From: Ignavibacteriales bacterium
GTDB taxonomy: Bacteria; Bacteroidota; Ignavibacteria; Ignavibacteriales; Ignavibacteriaceae
Assembly: GCA_027347125.1 (NCBI GenBank)
Contig: DAIERC010000399.1
Location: forward strand, 1 to 13,164
Length of the DNA stretch: 13,164 bases
Direction: 5' to 3'
Within the stretch, counting starts at the first letter, position 1. Each line of letters starts with the position of its first letter. A program made the position numbers and the translations under genes. Of this stretch, positions 6,844-13,164 are shown one piece after another. A model generated the notes under the pieces. The model ran no database searches. It was not told the origin of the DNA and saw nothing but the letters and a program-made list of their open reading frames with translations.

Positions 6844-7818
6844 TTACCGCATGCCCAGGTATTTATCTTTCATCAAATAGTTTTTAACATAGTCGGCTAC
6901 ACCATCTTCCAACGAAAAAATTGGTTTTTGATAGCCGGCTTTTTTTATTTTTTCCAGTTTGGCTTCAGTAAAATATTGATACTTCTTTACTAGGTGCTCA
7001 GGCAAATCGATGTATTCAATATTTATTTTTTTATCCATCGAATAAAATATAGCCGTTACAAGATCATTCCATGAGCGAGCCTTTCCGGTGCCAACATTGA
7101 ACAGGCCGTTTTTATCTTTGTTGTCTAAAAAATAAAGCGTCATATCAACAGCGTCTTTTACATAAACAAAATCCCTCATTTGTTCGCCGTCTTTATAATT
7201 ATCGTTTCTAGATTTAAAAAGTTTCACGCCGCCGGTATCTCTTATTTGTTCGTACGCTTTATGAACAACGCTCCTCATATCGCCTTTATGGTATTCGTTC
7301 GGACCGAATACGTTAAAATATTTCAGACCAACAAAACTATCCATTAGATTATTTTTAATGGCCCAAACATCAAAAAGATTTTTTGAATAACCGTACATGT
7401 TCAGCGGATAAAGCTTTTTACTTAGTTCTTCGCTGTCGTCAAAGCCCAATGAGCCGTCGCCGTATGTGGCTGCCGAAGATGCATAAATAAACCTGACGTT
7501 ATTTTTTACGCAATACTTTGCAAGCTTTTTTGTGTATTCGTAATTATTGTTTAAAAGATGATCCGCATCTTTTTCCGTTGTGGAAGAATTTGCGCCCATA
7601 TGAATTATAGCTTCGGGTTTAAAAGACAAGCCTGTTTCGATAGACTTTATAAACTCGTTTTTATTAATAAAATCATGAAAGCCAAGGCTAACAAGGTTTT
7701 TCCATTTCTCATCCTGACCTAGCTCATCAACTATTATAATATTTTCTTTTCCTAATGTATTAAGTCTCCATACAATTGCGCTACCAATAAAACCAGCGCC
7801 GCCAGTTACAACTATCAT
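6844..7818 (-). CDS. hldD: ADP-L-glycero-D-manno-heptose 6-epimerase
   Basis: This 324-residue cytosolic enzyme converts ADP-D-glycero-D-manno-heptose to ADP-L-glycero-D-manno-heptose, the donor for lipopolysaccharide inner-core heptose. It is an extended short-chain dehydrogenase/reductase. The nucleotide loop is GGAGFIGS (6-13), IIHMGANSSTTEKD (71-84) is distinctive of the heptose-epimerase family, and YASSAATYGDG is followed by the YxxxK pair Tyr142 and Lys146. KYFNVFGPNEYHKGDMRSV and FNVGTGKARSWNDL are further family landmarks. Length is slightly above that of the E. coli enzyme. AGGA about seven bases upstream supports the ATG at 7818. No other heptose-pathway gene lies beside it. It converges on the acidic-protein gene and diverges from metH. 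It could be mistaken for a UDP-glucose 4-epimerase, but the GANSSTTEKD stretch argues otherwise. Confidence 0.93.
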   Translation of the reverse strand: MIVVTGGAGFIGSAIVWRLNTLGKENIIIVDELGQDEKWKNLVSLGFHDFINKNEFIKSIETGLSFKPEAIIHMGANSSTTEKDADHLLNNNYEYTKKLAKYCVKNNVRFIYASSAATYGDGSLGFDDSEELSKKLYPLNMYGYSKNLFDVWAIKNNLMDSFVGLKYFNVFGPNEYHKGDMRSVVHKAYEQIRDTGGVKLFKSRNDNYKDGEQMRDFVYVKDAVDMTLYFLDNKDKNGLFNVGTGKARSWNDLVTAIFYSMDKKINIEYIDLPEHLVKKYQYFTEAKLEKIKKAGYQKPIFSLEDGVADYVKNYLMKDKYLGMR

Positions 7819-7865
7819 GTTAAATCCTGTTATAATTCTATCTTTTTAATGGAATGTAATTTAAT

Positions 7866-7873
7866 TATATTTG
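7866..7873 (+). promoter_or_regulatory. Candidate TAnnTTTG promoter element upstream of metH
   Basis: TATATTTG matches the Bacteroidota-type -7 consensus TAnnTTTG exactly and would give a leader of roughly 50 bases before metH. I see no convincing upstream TTG element at the matching distance. A chance match is possible in such AT-rich DNA. Confidence 0.3.
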
Positions 7874-7930
7874 TCATTCTTTACAAAGAAACAACATTAA
7901 TACAAAACTATAAATAAACCGGGTTTTCTT

Positions 7931-10900
7931 ATGGAGGCAGTTTTCAATACATTAAAAGAAATATTAAGAACAAGAATACTTGTACTAGACGGTGCAATGG
8001 GCACCATGATTCAGCGCCACAAATTGACAGAAAAAGATTTTAAAGGGAGCCTATTTGCCGGGCACACGAATGATTTAAAAGGCGATAACGATATTCTTTG
8101 TTTAACGCAGCCCGAAATAATTAAAAATATTCACCGCGCATATTTAGATGCGGGCGCAGATATTATAGAAACGAATACCTTCAACGCTACAAAAATTTCG
8201 CAAGCCGATTATCATTTGGAAGACGTTGTTTATGAAATTAATTTTGCGGCTGCAAAACTAGCCAAAGAATCTGCTGCCGAATTCTCGCTAAAAACTCCGG
8301 GCAAGCCTAGGTTTGTTGCCGGCGCAATGGGACCTACGAATAAGATGGCGTCGTTGTCTCCCAATGTAAACGATCCTGGTTTTAGAGCCGCCACGTTCGA
8401 TCAATTTGTTGAGGCTTATTATGAACAAGCGAGGGGCCTTGTTGACGGTGGTGCAGATGTGCTTCTTGTTGAAACGGTGTTTGATACGCTGAATTGCAAA
8501 GCCGCTATTTTTGCTATTGAAGAATACAGCCGTGAGATAAACAAAATAATCCCGGTAATGATCTCCGGAACAATAACCGATCAAAGCGGAAGAACTTTAT
8601 CCGGCCAAACCACTGAAGCGTTTTGGATTTCAATTGCCCACACAAAAAATTTGTTAAGCGTCGGTTTGAACTGCGCCTTGGGTGCTAAACAAATGCGTCC
8701 TTTTATTCAGGAACTTGCCGGGATAGCTTCATGCTTTGTAAGCGTTTATCCAAATGCCGGCCTTCCGAATGAAATGGGTGAATATGATGAAACAGCAGAG
8801 CAGATGGCCGCCATATTAAATGAATTTGCCGGTAACGGATTTTTTAATATTGTCGGCGGTTGCTGCGGAACTACTCCCGATCATATAAAATTGATATCTA
8901 AAATAGCGACGCAATTTAAACCGAGAGAAATTCCCAAGATTGAACCTTACCTAAGGTTAAGCGGTCTGGAGCCTGTTGTAATTAGGCCGGAAACCAACTT
9001 TGTTAACGTCGGCGAAAGGACAAACATAACAGGATCAAAAAAGTTCGAGAAATTAATTCTTGCCGGCGATTATGAAGCGGCGCTTGCCGTTGCCCGCAGC
9101 CAGGTTGAAGGCGGAGCGCAGGTGCTTGATGTAAATATGGACGAAGGCCTGCTGGATTCCGAAGCAGCTATGGTTAAGTTTTTAAATTTGGTAATGGCAG
9201 AGCCCGATATTGCTAAACTTCCCATAATGTTAGATTCATCCAAATGGTCGGTAATAGAAGCCGGCCTGAAATGCTTACAGGGAAAAAGCATTGTAAATTC
9301 AATCAGTTTAAAAGAAGGCGAAGAAATATTTAAAGAAAGAGCGCGCAAAGTACTTCAATACGGCGCGGCGGTTATTGTTATGGCTTTTGATGAGAAGGGC
9401 CAGGGCGATACACTTCAACGCAGAATAGATATTTGCAAACGGGCATACAAAATATTAACCGAAGATGTTGGCTTTCCGCCACAGGATATTATTATTGACC
9501 CCAACATCCTTACCGTCGCTACGGGAATTGAAGAGCATAATAATTACGCGATAGATTTTATAGAAACTACTAAATGGATTAAACAAAACCTGCCGATGGT
9601 AAGAGTAAGCGGCGGCATAAGCAATATTTCTTTTTCATTTAGGGGAAATAATGTAGTACGCGAAGCTATGCACTCGGCCTTCCTTTATCATGCGATAAAA
9701 GCCGGCCTTGATATGGGAATTGTTAATGCCGGTCAACTTGAAGTGTATGAAGAAATTCCCAAGGATCTTCTAACTCTTGTTGAAGATGTTCTTTTAAACA
9801 GGCGTAACGACGCTACCGAACGTTTAGTTGAGTTTGCCGAGACCGTAAAGCAAAAAGGAAAAATAGAAGTTAAACAGGACGAGTGGCGAAACGCGCCGGT
9901 AAAAGAGAGATTAAAACATGCTCTTATAAAAGGCATAGTTGATTACATTGAAGAAGATACAGAAGAAGACAGAAAGCAATTTAAAAAGCCACTTGATGTA
10001 ATTGAAGGTCCTTTGATGGAAGGAATGAATGTTGTCGGTGATTTATTCGGCGCGGGTAAAATGTTTTTACCTCAAGTTGTAAAAAGCGCGCGGGTAATGA
10101 AAAAAGCCGTGGCGTACCTTATTCCCTACATTGAAGAGGAGAAGCTGGCTTCAAACGATACGCGGCAAGCGGGAAAAGTATTGCTTGCAACCGTTAAGGG
10201 AGATGTTCACGATATCGGGAAAAATATTGTTGGCGTTGTACTCGGCTGCAATAATTATAATGTAATAGATCTAGGGGTTATGGTCAGTTCGGAAAAAATT
10301 TTACAAACAGCCATTGATGAAAAAGTTGATGTAATCGGAGTTAGCGGACTTATTACACCCTCGCTCGATGAGATGGTTAATATTGCCAAGGAAATGGAAA
10401 GACGCGGATTTAAAATTCCCCTGCTTATTGGCGGCGCAACAACATCACGTATTCATACGGCAGTTAAAATCGCGCCCGGCTACAGCGGTGTTACCGCGCA
10501 TGTTCTGGACGCTTCCAGAAGCGTTCCTTTTGTTAGCAATCTTTTAAATGATAATAAAAAAATAAAAGAAGACTTTGAAAAAGGTTTGGTAAAAGAATAT
10601 AAAAAGATCAGGGAGGATCATCTTAAAAAACGTGAAGCAAAAAATTTCATTTCGATAGAAGAGGCAAGGGCTAACAAATTTATTCAAAATTGGAGTGATA
10701 TAAAAGTTACTCCGCCCTCATATCCCGGCGTTACTGTATTAAGGGAATTTCCTCTTGATACGTTGAGAAAATATATCGATTGGACGCCTTTCTTTTTAAC
10801 CTGGGAACTGAAAGGTAAATACCCTTCAATCTTTCAAGATGAAAAACTCGGGAACGAAGCAAAAAAACTTTTTAATGACGCAAACAAACTCCTATATAAA

Positions 10901-11632
10901 ATAGTTGATGAAAAACTTCTTACCGCTAACGGTGTATTTGGTTTATTCCCTGCAAATTCCGTAGGTGACGATATAGAAATTTATGCAGACGATTCCCGTA
11001 AAGGCGTAAAGCACGTCTTGCATTCTTTGCGTTCCCAAACTAAAAAATCTGACGGCCTGCCGAATCTTGCACTGGCAGATTATATAGCTCCCAAGGAAAG
11101 CGGCGTTAAAGATTACCTTGGAGCCTTCGCGGTTACCACAGGCATCGGGGCGGAAAAACTAACGGAACAATTTGAAAAAGAACACGACGATTATAACAGT
11201 ATAATGACTAAAGCACTTGCCGACAGACTGGCCGAGGCCTTCGCGGAACACTTGCATGAGCTGGTTAGAAAGCAATACTGGGGCTATGCAAAAGAAGAAC
11301 AATTAAACAACGATGATCTCATCAAAGAAAAATACGATGGTATCCGCCCCGCTCCGGGCTACCCGGCGCAACCCGATCACACAGAAAAGAAAATTATTTT
11401 TAACCTGCTCGACGCGGAAAAGAACGCATCGATTATATTAACGGAAAGCCTGGCAATGTACCCGGCCGCTTCTGTAAGCGGGCTTTACTTTGCGCATCCG
11501 GAATCAAAATATTTTAACGTCGGAAAAATCGGGAAGGATCAGGTTCTAGATTACCACAAACGAAAAGGTATGAGTATTGAAGAAACCGAGCGATGGCTTC
11601 GCCCTATTCTAAATTATGATGAAGGCAATTAA
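7931..11632 (+). CDS. metH: Cobalamin-dependent methionine synthase, full length
   Basis: This 1233-residue cytosolic enzyme moves a methyl group from 5-methyltetrahydrofolate through cobalamin to homocysteine, making methionine. All four modules are present. The homocysteine domain (about 1-330) starts LDGAMGTMIQ and has zinc-ligand cysteines Cys248 (LNCALG) and Cys311-Cys312 (GGCCGTTPDH). The pterin domain (about 345-620) has FVNVGERTNITGSKKF and DVNMDEG. The cap and B12-binding region (about 640-880) has DVHDIGKN, with the cobalt-ligand His760, and GVSGLITPSLDEM. The S-adenosylmethionine reactivation domain (about 905-1233) has RPAPGYPAQPDHTEK from Arg1139. Key residues sit within one position of the E. 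coli numbering. The ATG follows GGGTTTTCTT, a poor ribosome-binding site. The gene appears monocistronic and ends in a strong terminator. The 112-bp upstream gap is too short for a typical cobalamin riboswitch. Confidence 0.98.
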   Translation: MEAVFNTLKEILRTRILVLDGAMGTMIQRHKLTEKDFKGSLFAGHTNDLKGDNDILCLTQPEIIKNIHRAYLDAGADIIETNTFNATKISQADYHLEDVVYEINFAAAKLAKESAAEFSLKTPGKPRFVAGAMGPTNKMASLSPNVNDPGFRAATFDQFVEAYYEQARGLVDGGADVLLVETVFDTLNCKAAIFAIEEYSREINKIIPVMISGTITDQSGRTLSGQTTEAFWISIAHTKNLLSVGLNCALGAKQMRPFIQELAGIASCFVSVYPNAGLPNEMGEYDETAEQMAAILNEFAGNGFFNIVGGCCGTTPDHIKLISKIATQFKPREIPKIEPYLRLSGLEPVVIRPETNFVNVGERTNITGSKKFEKLILAGDYEAALAVARSQVEGGAQVLDVNMDEGLLDSEAAMVKFLNLVMAEPDIAKLPIMLDSSKWSVIEAGLKCLQGKSIVNSISLKEGEEIFKERARKVLQYGAAVIVMAFDEKGQGDTLQRRIDICKRAYKILTEDVGFPPQDIIIDPNILTVATGIEEHNNYAIDFIETTKWIKQNLPMVRVSGGISNISFSFRGNNVVREAMHSAFLYHAIKAGLDMGIVNAGQLEVYEEIPKDLLTLVEDVLLNRRNDATERLVEFAETVKQKGKIEVKQDEWRNAPVKERLKHALIKGIVDYIEEDTEEDRKQFKKPLDVIEGPLMEGMNVVGDLFGAGKMFLPQVVKSARVMKKAVAYLIPYIEEEKLASNDTRQAGKVLLATVKGDVHDIGKNIVGVVLGCNNYNVIDLGVMVSSEKILQTAIDEKVDVIGVSGLITPSLDEMVNIAKEMERRGFKIPLLIGGATTSRIHTAVKIAPGYSGVTAHVLDASRSVPFVSNLLNDNKKIKEDFEKGLVKEYKKIREDHLKKREAKNFISIEEARANKFIQNWSDIKVTPPSYPGVTVLREFPLDTLRKYIDWTPFFLTWELKGKYPSIFQDEKLGNEAKKLFNDANKLLYKIVDEKLLTANGVFGLFPANSVGDDIEIYADDSRKGVKHVLHSLRSQTKKSDGLPNLALADYIAPKESGVKDYLGAFAVTTGIGAEKLTEQFEKEHDDYNSIMTKALADRLAEAFAEHLHELVRKQYWGYAKEEQLNNDDLIKEKYDGIRPAPGYPAQPDHTEKKIIFNLLDAEKNASIILTESLAMYPAASVSGLYFAHPESKYFNVGKIGKDQVLDYHKRKGMSIEETERWLRPILNYDEGN

Positions 11633-11641
11633 AAATAAGTG

Positions 11642-11668
11642 TCTCCTTAGAAATAAGGGGATTTTTTT
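11642..11668 (+). terminator. Intrinsic terminator of metH
   Basis: TCTCCTTA and TAAGGGGA form an 8-bp stem (one T-G wobble) closed by a GAAA tetraloop at 11650-11653, followed directly by seven T at 11662-11668. It begins nine bases after the metH stop. Stem, GNRA loop and T tract all fit a Rho-independent terminator, so metH and the next gene are probably separate transcription units. Confidence 0.9.
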
Positions 11669-11799
11669 ACAAATATTGCTCTCTTTATCAATTTATTTTT
11701 AATTTTATTCTTTGTGATTTCTAATTCTGATTTTATTTTTCAACTTGCTTAAATTACTGCCAACAAATATTTCAAAACTTTTTAACCCGTGTTAATATT
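11669..11799 (+). promoter_or_regulatory. Probable promoter region of the propeller-phosphatase lipoprotein gene
   Basis: This 131-bp AT-rich stretch lies between the metH terminator and the next start, so it should hold that gene's promoter. I find no exact TAnnTTTG or sigma-70 pair. The nearest is TATTCTTTG, with one extra base. No other gene or structured RNA is apparent. Confidence 0.35.
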
Positions 11800-13164
11800 A
11801 TGAAGAAATACTCCCGTTATTTGCCCGCGGCTTTTATTTTGACGTTTGCTATAGCTTTTATTCCGGGGTGCTCATCCTCGTTAAAGCAAACTAAAACAGA
11901 AATTAACGAAGCGCTGCCCGGCAGCTATAACGGTTATACACTTCTTCCAAACGGATGGAAACTCTCGCCCGCCGGAACTCAAGTTCAGATTGGCGAACTG
12001 CCTTTAAATATGGTTATTACAAATGACGGCATATATTCTGTTACTTCAAACAGCGGAATGGGTGAAAATTCTTTTTCCGTAGTCGATCTAAAAAATAACA
12101 AAGAGGTTCAGCGTTTAATTGTTCCCCAAACATGGTACGGTTTAACATTTAACGGCGACAATTCGAAACTGTATGCTTCCGGCGGTAATAATAATCTTAT
12201 TTATATTTTTGATTTTCATAACGGCAAGCTCACCCTCCGTGATTCCATTTTACTGGGCGAGAAAGCTCCAAAGGAAAATATTTCCGTTACAGGGTTGGAC
12301 TATGTAAAAAATAAAAATATTTTGCTAGCGGTTTCAAAACAAAGCAATTCATTGTATGTCTGTAATCCGGCCACAAAAGAAATAACAAAAGTAATAAAAT
12401 TGGGTGGCGAGTGTTACGCTGTAAAAAGCAATCACGCAGGTACGTACGCTTATGTTTCGGTTTGGGGTAACGCTTCGATAGATGAAATTGATCTTTCCTA
12501 TTTTAAAGTTACAAATGTTATAAAAGTTGGTGATCATCCGTGCGATATGGTTATTACTTCAGATGACTCACGACTGTTTGTAGCCAATGCAAATAATAAC
12601 ACCGCTTCGGTTATCGACCTGACAACGAAGAAAGAATCGGAAAGAATTAATTCCGCATTAACTCCCGAAGTACCTTTCGGCAGCACACCAAACTCAATTT
12701 GTTTAAATGGCGATGAAACTGTTTTGATGATTGCCAACGCCGATAATAATTACCTCGCTCTTTTTGATGTTAGTGAAATTAATAAAACCAAAAGCCTTGG
12801 TTTTATTCCCACCGGCTGGTATCCTTCGGCGGTTCGGTTCGACAAGAACACCAACCAAATTATTGTTGCAAACGGAAAAGGCCTTACTTCAATGGCAAAC
12901 CCGGATGGGCCGCATCCCGGTGTAGTTCAAAACCATAAAGATGTTCAATACATCGGCTCACTTTTAAAAGGGACATTATCAATTATTGATTATCCAAACC
13001 AGGAAACTCTTAATAAAATGACGCAGCGAGTTTACCAGAACACTCCTTATGTTTCAAAAGTTAAGAACTGGGTAAACATCCAAAGTGTTGTTCCGGACAA
13101 GCACACCTTGGTCGGCAGCGAAAAGATTAAACATGTTTTTTATATTATTAAAGAGAACAGAACT
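11800..13164 (+). CDS. Lipoprotein with YncE-like beta-propeller fused to an alkaline-phosphatase-type domain, C-terminus beyond window
   Basis: An ATG at 11800 opens 455 codons to the window edge without a stop. The N-terminus is a lipoprotein signal: basic MKKYSRY, a hydrophobic stretch, then FIPGCSSS with the lipidated Cys at 24. Residues of about 45-400 are YncE-like propeller blades, shown by repeats such as SFSVVDLKNNKEV, KLYASGGNNNLIYIFDF, TSDDSRLFVANANNNTASVIDL and GDETVLMIANADNNYLALFDV. The last residues, IKHVFYIIKENRT, match the entry into the phosphoesterase domain of bifunctional YncE/alkaline-phosphatase proteins, where IKENRTYDQ precedes the metal site. The catalytic domain itself is outside the window, so phosphatase activity is inferred. 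The protein should be anchored in the envelope facing the periplasm or the outside. Its ribosome-binding site is weak. Confidence 0.85.
   Translation, partial: MKKYSRYLPAAFILTFAIAFIPGCSSSLKQTKTEINEALPGSYNGYTLLPNGWKLSPAGTQVQIGELPLNMVITNDGIYSVTSNSGMGENSFSVVDLKNNKEVQRLIVPQTWYGLTFNGDNSKLYASGGNNNLIYIFDFHNGKLTLRDSILLGEKAPKENISVTGLDYVKNKNILLAVSKQSNSLYVCNPATKEITKVIKLGGECYAVKSNHAGTYAYVSVWGNASIDEIDLSYFKVTNVIKVGDHPCDMVITSDDSRLFVANANNNTASVIDLTTKKESERINSALTPEVPFGSTPNSICLNGDETVLMIANADNNYLALFDVSEINKTKSLGFIPTGWYPSAVRFDKNTNQIIVANGKGLTSMANPDGPHPGVVQNHKDVQYIGSLLKGTLSIIDYPNQETLNKMTQRVYQNTPYVSKVKNWVNIQSVVPDKHTLVGSEKIKHVFYIIKENRT

Noticed and set aside
6611..6880. Open frame rich in Lys, Thr and Met overlapping the acidic-protein gene
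   Set aside because: It is the shifted reading of the GAT/GAA-rich acidic tail and has no ribosome-binding site; the acidic frame has a strong one.
12349..12925. Short open frames on both strands inside the propeller lipoprotein gene
   Set aside because: The long plus-strand frame from 11800 has clear lipoprotein and propeller sequence and explains the region.
1..13164. CRISPR array, insertion sequence, prophage, tRNA or rRNA gene, or defence system
   Set aside because: I saw no regular repeats, transposase or integrase motifs, tRNA-like cloverleaf or rRNA sequence; almost all of the window is explained by ordinary genes.

Overview
This AT-rich window comes from a Gram-negative bacterium. 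It encodes a lipopolysaccharide heptose epimerase, a Sec-exported DUF3078-type outer-membrane barrel protein and a lipoprotein. The best fit is the Bacteroidota/Chlorobiota/Ignavibacteriota (FCB) group, perhaps an Ignavibacteria-like organism. This placement is inferred from gene families (DUF3078, SMUG2-type DNA glycosylase, PIG3-type reductase), mostly weak ribosome-binding sites and one match to the Bacteroidota-type TAnnTTTG promoter element. It was not tested with a phylogenetic marker.

Left part (1-3392): a minus-strand glycogen synthase, cut by the left edge, lies 69 bp downstream of a minus-strand DUF3078 outer-membrane protein. A plus-strand alpha/beta hydrolase diverges from the DUF3078 gene. 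It converges on a broken minus-strand SMUG2-type uracil-DNA glycosylase gene, which has an in-frame TGA and a one-base shift in an A8 tract.

Middle part (3477-6453): a PIG3-type NAD(P)H:quinone oxidoreductase diverges from the broken glycosylase gene. It converges on a minus-strand pair, a MutT-like Nudix hydrolase followed by an ArsB/SLC13-type 12-helix permease. A very AT-rich 188-bp divergent region follows.

Right part (6454-13164): a small, extremely acidic protein of unknown function converges on hldD (ADP-heptose epimerase). hldD diverges from a full-length cobalamin-dependent methionine synthase (metH), which ends in a clear intrinsic terminator. The last gene, open at the right edge, encodes a lipoprotein with a YncE-like beta-propeller. 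It runs into what looks like the start of an alkaline-phosphatase/phosphoesterase domain.

Most genes are ordinary chromosomal housekeeping or envelope functions in short, mixed-orientation units. I see no mobile element, CRISPR array, RNA gene or defence island. The items most worth a second look are the doubly broken SMUG2 gene, the hyperacidic orphan protein and the propeller-phosphatase lipoprotein.
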